From Rhizomucor pusillus (taxonomy: Eukaryota > Mucoromycota > Mucoromycetes > Mucorales > Lichtheimiaceae), in NCBI GenBank assembly GCA_900175165.2, contig FWWN02000154.1, forward strand, positions 451 to 64,450: 64,000 bases of DNA. The letters run 5' to 3'. The position numbers were made by a program, and so were the translations under genes. The notes beneath the pieces were generated by a model. The model saw nothing but the letters and a program-made list of their open reading frames with translations. It searched no databases and had not been told where the DNA came from. Of this stretch, positions 10,350-20,718 are shown one piece after another (the stretch's first letter is position 1; each line of letters starts with the position of its first letter).

Positions 10350-11547
10350 CTAGTCCTTGCTTGCATACCCTGCTGCCTTAAAGATATATTCTCGTAACTG
10401 CTTATCTTCATCTGGTTCTACATCGTACAACTATAAAGCAATGCTTGCTTAGATCATACTAGGCTCGCCTCATATATAATTTGCATATACTCACTGAAAT
10501 GATAAAGTCGGTAATGTCTGTATCTGCAACTTCAATCTTTGCTCGTGGTCCCCAATAGTATTGATAGACCACGTCGCTATTAGGATCTTCGCCAGCTTTG
10601 GCACGATGAAGGTATCCTTGCTTAACATAGTATTCCAGGAGCTTTTCTCTATCTCCAAATGTTTCTGTCTCATCGGTGACTCGCAAGCGATCCAAGTTTT
10701 GTTTTAAATCGACTGTAACCGGTAAGAGCTTATTAGCAATTAATCTTGATAGTTGTTGCAAATGTTCATTTTTACCGTCTGTAATTGTCTTTTCGTGCAC
10801 GAAGATCAAAGCCAAAATCACATATAGCAGACCGGTCTGCTGGTATTCTTCTTCGCTGTGTGGGAGGATTTCATGGACTTTGTATTTTGCGTCGAGCTTG
10901 TTGATCAGCACATAACTGTTTGTACTCTGTGCCTTTGGACCGTCGGTCTTTGCTGCAACCAAATTCAGTCAGTGTGTCTGAATGGTCCAATATCCTCCAT
11001 GTTTCTTACATAGATTCACTTTTAAGCCTCCTTTTTCTCTTGAAGGAAGTTCTGACATTTCCATGCCGAAGAGGTACTTTAATTTCTCTTGTGCCTTTTG
11101 GTATACAGTTTTGAATTCTCGCGTTCTTTCATGAAGGACTGAAATATCTGGTTAGATTAATCGTTATTGAGTCTAGTCGAAGTTTAACTTACTCTTCTTG
11201 TTAATATCTTCACGACGTATTGGTACTCGTTTGTACTCGCATGCGAGAGCATATCGAACGGTATCCTTGACTTTACGTGAAAGGGCCTGCCCAAGGTCGT
11301 TCAGCTAAAAAATGCAATGCTTTCAAATATTCAGATATGTATATATACTTCACTGTCCCAATCGACATTTTGACTCTGGCTGCTTGCTTCATCGACTTTG
11401 ATCCGCTGCGTTGACGGTCCTTCACCGTAATCGTCGTCGCTCTCTTCTTCAATGGCTCGTTTGCCTCCACGTTGGGAACTTTGTGATTGGCTCTGCAATT
11501 GAGGGTTAGACCTAAGATTTATTTCTTTGATCCTAGTCACTTACCAT
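10350..11547 (-). CDS. NSE3: Smc5-6 complex non-SMC subunit 3 (MAGE-domain protein Nse3)
   Basis: MAGE-fold subunit that pairs with the Nse1 RING protein and Nse4 in the Smc5-6 DNA repair complex. Exon 2 encodes a disordered head (SQSQSSQRGGKRAIEEESDD); the next exons give LNDLGQALSRKVKDTVRYAL, VPIRREDINKK and the FKTVYQKAQEKLKYLFGMEM segment, all typical of MAGE winged helix A. The large exon gives NSYVLINKLD, GLLYVILALIFVHEKTITDG, LEYYVKQGYLHRAKAGED and YQYYWGPRAKIEVADTDITD, the MAGE second half. The last exon ends YIFKAAGYASKD. The start is uncertain: with the perfect GTAAGT donor at 11544, exon 1 supplies only the ATG (11547-11545); a weaker donor would allow an earlier ATG at 11578. Confidence 0.87.
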
Positions 11548-11934
11548 ATTTACTGGAAACTTTGGATGAAAGAGACATTTCCAATGCCGCATGCGCGACG
11601 CGGACGTGACAGGTTGTCTCGCAAAACGGAGCGTGATCAATGAAATCCGTCTTGTCAAGTCTCAAGGAATATATGGTGTGATTGATAAGCTTTATTGTGT
11701 ATATTCTGACATGGTAGTGTATGAATACACCTGTAATACTGGTGGAGTCGAATTTTACCAAAAGCAAGCATAGAAGCTTAATGATCAGGACAATCTTGTG
11801 AGGCCACCAACTGAATATCTTTTGTGCAACGTGAAAACCCCCTTTGTGGCAGTTTTCTTCGTTTCATCGCAAAGCAATTAAGAAGACAAACGTAAGAGGT
11901 AGTAAAGGTACTAGTACACTTTGTAACTTTTTCT
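11548..11934. other. intergenic region upstream of NSE3
   Basis: Holds the NSE3 promoter and the 3' flank of the small unknown ORF. Nothing else is recognised. Confidence 0.55.
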
Positions 11935-12273
11935 TTATCGAGAATAATTATAGTTTTCAGAGCAACGAACAATGTGTTCCTGCTTTCGTCCGAGAAACGT
12001 TGATCGTCTGCTGACTCCTTTGCCGGGAGGAATGCGGGCTTCTCCGGCAACCGTCTTTTGCGTCTGATGCAGGTACACGCCATCTTGATAATACTGGCGG
12101 TAGAATTCTCGGTCTATGTGATTGATTAGATTACCGAGCCTCATGCATAGCAATATACATTGCATTAACATGCCTTTCTGCTCAAAGTCTGGAGTAGCAA
12201 CTTGGCGTCTTTTGGTATATTTCTCGAGCTTCCAGAGATCAAACTGGGTCTTTAGCTTTCCCATAAGTCCCAT
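11935..12273 (-). CDS. small hypothetical basic protein
   Basis: An ATG-started frame of 112 codons on the minus strand. MGLMGKLKTQFDLWKLEKYT, then KGMLMQCILLCMRLGNLINH and IDREFYRQYYQDGVYLHQ read like amphipathic helices, so it may be coding. The frame is also open for about 30 codons upstream of this ATG, up to a possible but very short (29-base) intron near 12370, beyond which a further open stretch runs to about 12600. The gene may therefore be longer than drawn. I do not recognise the product. The C-terminal 30 residues (KTVAGEARIPPGKGVSRRST) are basic and probably disordered. Confidence 0.4.
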   Translation of the reverse strand: MGLMGKLKTQFDLWKLEKYTKRRQVATPDFEQKGMLMQCILLCMRLGNLINHIDREFYRQYYQDGVYLHQTQKTVAGEARIPPGKGVSRRSTFLGRKQEHIVRCSENYNYSR

Positions 12274-12829
12274 TATATCGTCGTACTCGCTGGTGCAAAT
12301 TGAGGAATAAATAGCTACAATGGCGGAAATGGGTGAGCCTGATGACCAAATAGCCTGAGGTCCAAACCACCAAACACTTACACACTGGTATGCGGGTAGT
12401 AGGAAGAGTTCTTCACGGGAGAAAGGTCTGGTAGTAGGTATAAGAAGTAGCGTTGTTGACTAAATGAAAGGAAGGGAGCGGCGATGGGCAGCACAGGCAC
12501 CACGGAGTGATTCAATAAACAGTGGTATCGCGGGAAGAAGAGGAGATGAAAATTGTCGGGCTGTTCACGCAACAACCAGATGATCGAGGAATTGCTAATT
12601 TAAATCCTTCTCTACTTTATCAGTTATCATGCCGCTCTAAAAAATTGGTATGTATCCTTCGATAGGATTACTGGTATATCCCGGATCTCTTTCCAACACC
12701 TTCGACGATGATGCCTAAGAAACTGCTATCAATATTTATGCTGATCTCTAGCCAACAATAGACAGTCCTGGATGCTACAGTTAAGAACCTTCAATACCAG
12801 ATCTCAACTATCATTTAACCTCTTAAAGC

Positions 12830-13107
12830 TCGTATTATTATTCTTGATTCTCACACTTACGATAGAGGTCTTAAACAGCCAGGCAGTGGCCTCGCACTCG
12901 CTGCAATTGAGTGCTCTTGGCTGGCTCACTCTCCACTTTATATATTAGGTCCCTATGAGACATCCGTTCAAATTTTCATCGCTTGGCAACACGGTATCCC
13001 CCAAGCAGATTTGCCCCAATTAATTGATCCTGTCGCATCGATATGGCTCTTCGAGGAAAATCTTGGCTTCAACCCGTTATACGAACGTGCCTTGTATTCT
13101 TGGTAGT
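12830..13107 (+). pseudogene. stop-free coding-like remnant, family unknown
   Basis: From 12830 the plus strand has about 90 codons without a stop, reading LKARIIILDSHTYDRGLKQP, then GSGLALAAIECSWLA, QIFIAWQHGIPQADLPQLID and WLFEENLGFNPLYERALYSW before a TAG. There is no ATG start and a TAA lies immediately before it. The composition is protein-like, suggesting a relic of a gene or mobile element. Family not recognised. Confidence 0.3.
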
Positions 13108-14199
13108 TTACTTCATCTTCTACGTTGCCGGCGCTACGGATATATGTGGAATTATTGAAATTTATACGATATCGATGTTTCTATTATCTTAGAGCAGCTG
13201 TATATAACTCCATGCCACCTAAGAATTCAAGACTTGATACATAGTAGGAACACTGCAGGGAGTCGCTATGCTTTGCTTGTAATCAAGTTTGATAGAAACA
13301 GAGCTCGAAACCATTAAAGTAGTTTGCAGTGGCAAAAATAGCTTAAAGGGGCCAAGGAGAGAATAAAACGTATGATATTATATTCTTAAAACGTCATGTA
13401 TTGGGACAAACCCACAGTAGGCCGAAAGCCAAAAAGTAATTCAGCAGTCAAACAATGCTGCTCATAACTATCATCATTTTTATCCATGTTTGTATACTTT
13501 GGCTAGTATTTATCCAATTCCCCAAACTTCAGCAATTTGGGATTCGGTGGCATACGGTTTGCCCCTATTGCCAGAGGACATTCTCCGACCTCATCCCTCG
13601 TGTGTTGTCTATAGAAAACCTGCCCCTTAGACATGCCTCCTCCATCTCAGTCGTCCTATAGCATCCGTGATCATGTAGTCTCGAAAGTTTCTCATTGCTG
13701 CTTTTTTTCACAGAGTCATACCCTGAGTGTCTATCCTCTATTCTCCTCGAAAATGCTTTTCTAGAACCGCCCGTGCCACTTAATCTATCTATTTCTCCCG
13801 TACCTGAAGGCCTCTTAACATATCCTACCGAATCACACGATCGATGGAAAGAATGCATGACTATTCCGTCTGGCACCCTTTAGTGAATGTCTCTTTTACA
13901 TTGCACAACTATTTAGAGTAGATTTAGTTAGTTCTGCTGTGGCAGACACTCTGACCCAAGAATAATAATAAGAATCGAATAATTGGCAGTCCGAGCGACG
14001 CGGATGCGGGGCCCCAGATTCCCAATGTTTCCCATTGTTTCCCGCTTTCTTTTCTTCGCAATAGATCAAGGTTGAGGAATGGCCATACAAGACCTTGCGG
14101 TCATCACTTGCCAGCCCATAGGACTCCGCAATCACGGTCACCCTCTGTAAGGATCTGTCGAAGTACTCATGTTGCTCATTGACCAACTTTCTTTCTCCA

Positions 14200-14770
14200 G
14201 CTCCTGGTCCCAACAAGGCACTCAAGACTACCAAGGCTACTCAAGGGATTCAAGGTTCCACTGCAGGTAACTATCGGGTTATGACCTTCTCCGTTATTCC
14301 AAAGGTCAGCAGCAGTCCGCGGCTCGTAGGTGCCTGCCGCCGGTCGATTTCTCCTCGTTGCCCGCCGCGGACTGTCGAGACGGTGGAAGGGGCATAAAGT
14401 AGGAACACCGAACGCCTGAGGTGGAAACAGGCTCCACGGGACAGCCGCTGTAGCAAGTTGGTCAAGTTTTAAGTCAAGGTATTCAAGACATACAAAGAGA
14501 CCCAAGGACTCATTGTAACCGCTTGAGTACCGGTCGAATTTATCACATACTTCAGCGATTAAGGCTTTTTCATAGTCCCGATTCCAAGTTACTCAATGCA
14601 TTCGAAATTGTTCGATGCATACAAGCCGTCAAAGGGCTCATTGCAACCGTGAAGTATCACTCGAATTTGTCAAGTGCTTCAGTGGTCAAGGGTACTTTTT
14701 CTAGATCCTGGTTCCGAGGCACCCAAAGCACACAAGGCTACTCAAGGCCAGGTGAATACAGGCAGTCCAA
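14200..14770. repeat. degenerate minisatellite built on CAAGGCTACTCAAGG-like units
   Basis: Variants of CTCAAGG/ACTCAAG recur: CACTCAAGACTACCAAGGCT and CTCAAGGGATTCAAGG at about 14218-14255, TCAAGGTATTCAAG near 14473, and ACACAAGGCTACTCAAGG near 14730. A longer unit of about 127 bases is duplicated: CTCATTGTAACCG near 14510 pairs with CTCATTGCAACCG near 14637, each followed by TCGAATTT, a CTTCAG block and GATTCCAAG/GGTTCCGAG. The repeats are too diverged to be recent. Confidence 0.6.
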
Positions 14771-15861
14771 GGCAGTAGTCCAAGCAAAAGTATAAGCTGT
14801 ACAAGGCCGGATCATTTTTTGAGCTTCAACGCTCCTATTTTATAGCAATGGTATGCCTTCAGCACAAGGATAACAGCTACAAAGAGAATACAGATTATAT
14901 CTGTAGCATCTCGCCTATTTTTTTTGGGAACTGGCGATGTCGCCTCCTCGTGGTGGTTCCTGGATACATTGTTGTCTTTGCTTTTCATTGCTCAACATGA
15001 ACCGAACGGCATCCATGTATAGAAATGTAGAATTGATTCATGAAAATAAAGTGGTTGTCAACAAGAGGAGTATCTTGTCATGCGGTCTGTGATACAGCGT
15101 CTAAAATCTCGGATAACTTTCAAGTTGTTCAGATTATTTACATGAAGCTAGTACATTGTTGTAAAGTAGGAAGATGATAGAACAGGCGTTTCTTCGAGCT
15201 CTTTTGGTCAACCCGATCCTGCTACAAGTTTGGGATACATTTCCAATGAGGACTGGCTGATCGAAAGAGAACTCCTGTTCATGCTATCGTAAGTTCGAGT
15301 GACGGCAACGTAATTATTCTGATGCTCCTACGCTACCTGCTATAAGATCATCTTCTCTTAGCTAGAAAGATTGAATGTTTGGATAACTTTGAAGTCCACA
15401 CAGGATATACTCGATGATTGTAAACATGTAATATACAGTGGGAAACAGGCGTCTGCATGGTTTACATAGTGAAGTATCTAAAGCCGCCCTAATCTATATC
15501 AAGTGCATAGATTCGTTCCTAATGCATATATCCTTAGGTCCATCTATTTACATCACTTTGTAGAATTCTTTCTCTCCATTCGACCAGATTCGATAGTTGA
15601 AATATGCCATGTTTAAGACTGACGCATTCTGCGATGAAGGATGCACTTGCTCCTGCTCTTTTTTTCGTTATGCCGATAGCCACATCCGTCTATCACGGCA
15701 TCGCACTTATTCCATAAATCATTTTTTTAATTGTTGAGTTGCTCACGTCTCCTCGGATTTATGTACGGCGAGTATACAAGACAAGAAAAGAGAACATCTG
15801 AGGGGTTGGGTATGGCATGCGTTTCGACCATTGACAAAAGGTATTTTGACGAGGGGATGCT

Positions 15862-16338
15862 CTATGGGGAGTTCATTCTTCGTGTGGTGGTCGAAGACCC
15901 GACTTCCTCGGATTGATCAACGGATGCAGCTGACAGAGGTACGTAATAGACCACCTACAAGAAAACATAAAGATTAGTTGAGCATATAAAGCGTGCGTAC
16001 GTTGTATAGGCAATACTTGCATTAGCCAGAAGCAGGCAAGCGACATTACAATAATTGTTCGAATGACACTGATGGAATTACAGGTTACTTGTTTTGCAAC
16101 GCGATTGGATATGGTTTTCGTCTCTTACGTCTGGTTGGTGCCCTTTGGAGTCAAAAGGTATCCCACAGCTGACACCGCTGCTAGCACCAGGAAAACATAA
16201 ATGATATTGTAGCCGGACATGCTTGTTGGCTTCTTCGAGTTGAAACACGAAAGGCTCAACCTGGGCGAAGCTGTCGGGAGTGCAACACCACACAATCGTT
16301 AAATTTGGTGGTCCGACCACCGGACTCCTCTGCTGCAA
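15862..16338 (-). pseudogene. truncated relic, possibly the C-terminal end of a ferric-reductase/NOX-like flavoprotein
   Basis: On the minus strand a frame to 16078 reads SPVVGPPNLTIVWCCTPDSF, AQVEPFVFQLEEANKHVRLQ and YHLCFPGASSGVSCGIPF. This has the look of an NAD-binding lobe strand-helix-strand of ferric reductases, but no diagnostic motif. A different frame then reads VIRTIIVMSLACFWLMQ, a membrane-type segment, and joins by a GT-AG intron (16016-15955) to VVYYVPLSAASVDQ and a stop at 15862. The two frames need a frameshift or an unseen intron to connect. The missing N-terminal part has no room, because azgA ends at 16475. I read it as a truncated gene remnant; the family is a guess. Confidence 0.35.
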
Positions 16339-16474
16339 TGGTTCGGTACCCTATCATCACTTCACGGAAGTAGTTACGGATGATTAGTGCATTAGCTTAA
16401 AGATACTGCATATGTATATATTATAAACAGGCTACAAGATGAATGATAAATATTATATATAAAGCTTCATTTAT

Positions 16475-18760
16475 TTACAAAGGATTATTCTTCTCGTCCT
16501 TGTTGGAATGCTTTTGCACCGCACCCGTCTCTTCTTGAAACATAGCTGATGTGACGACTGCTTCCGGGTAATTATCTACTTTAATCTCTCCTGTCCCTGA
16601 GGCTCGCGTAGCGCTACCTTCTTGATACTCCCCGAAATCATACTCTTCTTCCCAGCTAAACGGTTTGCCTTTCGCCTTGGCAATCAAGAACTGCATCCAA
16701 GTTGGAGCGAGAGACTTGCTTAAGACATGCTTCAGGTACTCCTCCTTTTGCGAGTAATCGGGCCGGATGCGTCCAAAGGTAGCTTTGCCAAGGATCCATG
16801 CGACGCCGTTGATGATAATGTAAGCGATGATGCCTCCGACGACGCCGTACGCAATTGAATAGGTGAAAGGCATCACGGCCAAGGTGATAAACGCAGGGAT
16901 GGCATCGCCGGGATAGTCCCAATTGATGTTTCGCACGGTCGAGCACATCATGGCGCCTACAAGCACCAGTGCAGGACCAGTCCCCCATGCAGGGAAGCTT
17001 GCAAAAATCGGAGAGAAGAAAATGGAGATGAAGAAGCCGAACGAAATCATGATAGCGGTAAGGCCTGTGCGTCCGCCTTCTGCGATGCCAGCACCTGATT
17101 CAACAAACGCAGTAACGGGTGAGCTGCTGAAGCAGGATCCGATAACGATGGATGTCGCGTCCACCAAGAACGCGACCGTGGATCGTTCAAAGTCGCCGGC
17201 ACAGTCCATGTAACCACCATACTTGGCCATCGAGTACAGCGTGCCAGTGGTATCCAAAATGTCGACATACTGTGTGATTAAACAGCAGGATAGATTTTCA
17301 GGTACAGTTAGAGACATTAATGCACTGTTACTGTTCCAAAAAAAAAAAAAAAATAGCTTACCAAGAATGTAATCAGGGCTATCCATATTTCTCGATGACT
17401 CAAGTCAAAATGGAACGGAGCTTTGATCCTGCATAGTAAAAGTTAGCGATATCGCTTATGATTGCTGTCTACTTATACCGCTTACATGTCCAAGCTTGGT
17501 AACGTGACGACCTGCTTAAAGTAGTTGAACATGGAATCGCCAGTTTCGGTGTATGGGAATAGAGTGACTTTGTTGACACGCGGCCAGGAGGTAATAGCGA
17601 TGAAAACAATGCCTATCAAGAGTGCACCGCGGATACGATAGAGAAGTAGGATTGACATGATGAGTAAACCGAGGATGCCTGTATATTCAGTGACATTAAT
17701 AAGTTGACGTGAGATAAGCTCAATGCGCACGTAAATCGTTTGCTGACACTTTATACACACCCATATACAAAGTTCCAGACTCCATATGGTGACCTGTACA
17801 TTCGCCAGTGGTTGCATCCTTGTACTCTGATGGGCATCCACCTATATATTTTTTGATGAATTTTGTTGCTCGACATGATACCTCTGCGTTCATGCTTACC
17901 CAATGTGACTAGAGTAGAAGTATCTGCCCCGACGAGACCGATACCCTCCGAGGACTGCAAACCAACGAAACAAAGGAAAAGACCGATACCGACAGACATG
18001 GCATACTTGATGCTCATAGGTATCAGTCGTGCAAGCATCTGACGGATTCCCAGAATCGTCAGAACAATGAAGATAAAGCCTTCGATAAATACAGCGGCGA
18101 TGGCCGTGCGAAAAGGAACCTTGCCGCTCCCGTGATATCCAACAACCTAAAATATACTCATTAATTTCTATAATACTTGAGAGCTGAAGCGAGACATTAC
18201 ATTGTATGTGAAATACGCGTTTAAACCCATACTTGATAATGACGTATGAAAATGAGTTCGATGATGATCATACATGATATCCGAAATATAGTGACTTACC
18301 CGGGGGCCATACCTAAGGGCAAGTTGGCGCCAAAGCCCATTAAAAACGTGGCAATCATGCTAACGATGGCTGTACCGACAATCAATTGGTTGCGAAACGT
18401 ATTTATGCAGATCATATATTCGGCATCGTTGTCACAGGTCGGATCGCTTTCAGTAGGAGTACATTCGCAGGTGCCACCGCTGTCGCTAATAATCGATGCG
18501 TTGACGGATATGATGTAAGCCTACGTGATCGATGCAGAGCAATCCCGGTCGTTAGGCTATAATTTGTTCACGGCGAGAAAGCTTTTATATATATATATAT
18601 ATACCATGGCGAAAAATGTTGTGCATCCAGCTCGAAGTTCAGTCGTGAATTTGGTCCCTTTTCGCTCTCGCTTGGCACAGGATCCCTCCAGCTGGAAGTA
18701 CCGGCCCACCACGGATCGCGCTACAGCCTGGTTAATTTTATCGACCCATCTTTTAGCCAT
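16475..18760 (-). CDS. azgA: AzgA-type adenine/guanine/hypoxanthine permease
   Basis: Plasma-membrane proton-purine symporter of the AzgA (NCS2-like) family. The first exon (18760-18605) gives MAKRWVDKINQAVARSVVGR, then YFQLEGSCAKRERKGTKFTT and ELRAGCTTFFAM, and the next exon starts AYIISVNA, the conserved family N-terminus. Later exons give NLPLGMAPGMGLNAYFTYN, SEGIGLVGADTSTLVTLG, MSILLLYRIRGALLIGIVFI, GSCFSSSPVTAFVESGAGIA and EGGRTGLTA, which include the substrate-site segments of the family. Several introns are needed (18604-18521, one near 18300, others near 17850, 17440 and 17350). The tail is hydrophilic. In-frame TTG codons precede the ATG at 18760, but that ATG gives the usual N-terminus. 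Intron 1 holds a TA run. Total size looks normal, about 570-590 residues, though inner exon edges were not all fixed. Confidence 0.92.
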
Positions 18761-19584
18761 TGCCCTTGACTTGTTCTTGATGACGAGTGGCGAAAACTTA
18801 GAAAAGAGAGACAAGTCAAGCGAATGGATGCTTACATTTATATAGATACGAGCAAACGCTAGTGCTGACAGCCAGTTCCAAATGCACTAGATTGTGCTTG
18901 GATCACAAAAATCCCCATTTTGGAAAAAGCGGGCCGCGATATCAGTGGTACCTCAAAAGATAAGCTTTGTGCTGCCCGTCGCACACCGGGGCGGTCCAAA
19001 TGCATTTGCTCATCGTTTCTCTGATACCACCAGTAGTGATGTATGTAACGATCAAGAACTATAAGTAATCTGGATATATGTACAATGATCATAGCATATA
19101 GCATCATCGGTGCACTTTTCAATCCCGGAATCTGTATTTTCCTGCAATCGATTCCAGCTAGAATATCTTCTACTACTACAAATTGCGATATGAATCCCGG
19201 ATCGTTGGAAATAGTACGATTATAGAAACATGGCAGTTTTTCATACATCCAAGAAGAAGAAGACGTGCCAAGTGAGATCGATAAGGCATTATACCAAGTG
19301 ATCGGTATCAAATGGTTGGTATGTTGCACTTTGTATCCGCTCAGTTATCGTTTATCTTGGACACACTATATGTAGTTATAGCACAGCACGTGACATAAAA
19401 AGGACGATAACACATAAAATTTTATTATATTTATTTACTGAAAATTCTATTAAGCTGTCGCAAATAATACATGTTACTGTGCAGTTGTGCAAAAGGTGCT
19501 AATTTTTTCTGGTCGACTTTTGCTGGTCTACACAAGGTACTTTTTCATATTTGCTGTGGGCATGTACATATGCAAATATTGTTT
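18761..19584. other. intergenic region between azgA and the Old Yellow Enzyme gene
   Basis: Both neighbours are on the minus strand, so this holds the azgA promoter and the 3' flank of the oxidoreductase gene. A 156-codon minus-strand frame (19329-18862) starts with GTG and has no recognisable motif; I do not call it a gene. Confidence 0.5.
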
Positions 19585-20718
19585 TTAAGCCTTGACTTCA
19601 GGGCTGTAGACCGGATAGTCGGTGTATCCAACGTGGTTGCCACCGTAGAAGGTCTCGCGATCGTACTTTCTCAAAGACCAACCATTCTTGAGACGCTGAA
19701 CGAGATCCGGGTTGGAGGTGAAGATACGACCGAAAGCAACGAGGTTACCAGTTTCGTCAGCGATCTTGGCAGCTCTTTCAGGGTAAGCAGTGTAACCATC
19801 AGCCGAAATGAATTTGCCTTTCCAAATTGCTCTGAATGGATCCAAGCTATCCTTCTTTTCAGCGGTTTCACCTTCGTCATTGCGAGGTTCGACAAAGTGG
19901 ACGTAGGCAAGGTTAGGATGGCGTTCTTGGATCTTGCTGACAATGTAGCCCCAGGTGTCGTAAGGTGTTTCATCTTTCATGTCTAGGTAGTTTGACCAGG
20001 GCGAGAGTCGGATACCGGTACGCTCAGGACCAACGGCGTCAACGACGGCGTCAACGACTTCAATGGCGAATCGAGCGCGGTTCTCGATAGAGCCTCCGTA
20101 CTCGTCAGTGCGTTTGTTGCTAGACGTGTTGATGAACTGATCGATCAAGTATCCGTTGGCACCGTGGATCTCGACACCGTCGAAACCAGCCTCCATGGCG
20201 TTCTTGGCTGCCTGAGCATAGTCCTTGACAGTTTCCTTGATCTCGTCGATAGCAAGTGGGCGCGGAACTTCGTAGTCATCACCAAGCATGTTCTTGTCCT
20301 TGATGGCTATCGCGGATGCGGAGACAGGTAGAGCGCCGTTGGGAAGGAACTTGGAGGAAGTACCTCGACCAATGTGCCACAGTTGCAAATAGATGTAACC
20401 TTGCTTGTCGTGGACAGCGGATGTAACCTTCTTCCAGCCTTCAATCTGTTCTTTTGTGTAAATACCAGGAGCATGTGGGACACCACCGGCCATTGGACTG
20501 ATCATAGTAGCTTCTGTAATCAAGAGTCCACCAGGAGTAGCGCGTTGGATATAGTGCTCGCGCACCAGATCAGTAGGTACGTGGTTCTGGTCGTTGCGGA
20601 GACGTGTCATAGGAGCAAGTACGACGCGATGCTGCAATAGGATGTTGCCGACCTTGATTGGCTTGAACAGAGCAGAGCCAGAGAGCGCTGCGATGGGGAT
20701 AAGAGAAGAGGCGGTCAT
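19585..20718 (-). CDS. Old Yellow Enzyme family NAD(P)H:flavin oxidoreductase
   Basis: FMN-dependent ene-reductase with a TIM-barrel fold that reduces activated C=C bonds of enones, aldehydes or nitro compounds. Single exon, 377 residues, typical length. ALFKPIKVGNILLQHRVVLA and PMTRLRNDQ form the first strands, with the Thr that tunes FMN. GGLLITEATMISPMAGG, then QLWHIGR follow. The substrate-binding pair His/Asn sits in EIHGANGYLIDQF with the catalytic-type Tyr directly after, and [13 protein letters not shown] is the signature loop. The C-terminus has [18 protein letters not shown], the phosphate-binding end of the barrel. No targeting signal is seen. A TATATAAAG box lies about 80 bases upstream. 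A decayed paralogue with a matching promoter lies at 57.0-58.6 kb on the other strand. Confidence 0.96.
   Translation of the reverse strand: MTASSLIPIAALSGSALFKPIKVGNILLQHRVVLAPMTRLRNDQNHVPTDLVREHYIQRATPGGLLITEATMISPMAGGVPHAPGIYTKEQIEGWKKVTSAVHDKQGYIYLQLWHIGRGTSSKFLPNGALPVSASAIAIKDKNMLGDDYEVPRPLAIDEIKETVKDYAQAAKNAMEAGFDGVEIHGANGYLIDQFINTSSNKRTDEYGGSIENRARFAIEVVDAVVDAVGPERTGIRLSPWSNYLDMKDETPYDTWGYIVSKIQERHPNLAYVHFVEPRNDEGETAEKKDSLDPFRAIWKGKFISADGYTAYPERAAKIADETGNLVAFGRIFTSNPDLVQRLKNGWSLRKYDRETFYGGNHVGYTDYPVYSPEVKA

Larger units (their letters stand above)
12274..15861. other. gene-poor region with coding relics and degenerate repeats
   Basis: About 3.6 kb without an intact gene. Short open stretches are interrupted by stops (12830-13105, 13455-13880), followed by a worn minisatellite (about 14200-14770) and two diverged copies of a segment near 15110 and 15380. 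This looks like old transposon or gene debris, but no transposase, reverse transcriptase motif, LTR or terminal inverted repeat could be identified by eye. Confidence 0.6.

Noticed and set aside
12122..12310. Plus-strand 62-codon frame opposite the small basic ORF
   Set aside because: Shadow frame; the minus-strand reading has better protein character.
12600..16400. Intact transposable element
   Set aside because: No reverse transcriptase, integrase core, transposase motif, LTR or terminal inverted repeat could be recognised despite the debris-like character.
18862..19329. 156-codon minus-strand frame between azgA and the oxidoreductase gene
   Set aside because: Starts at GTG, no family motif, unusual composition; could be a relic but the evidence is too thin.
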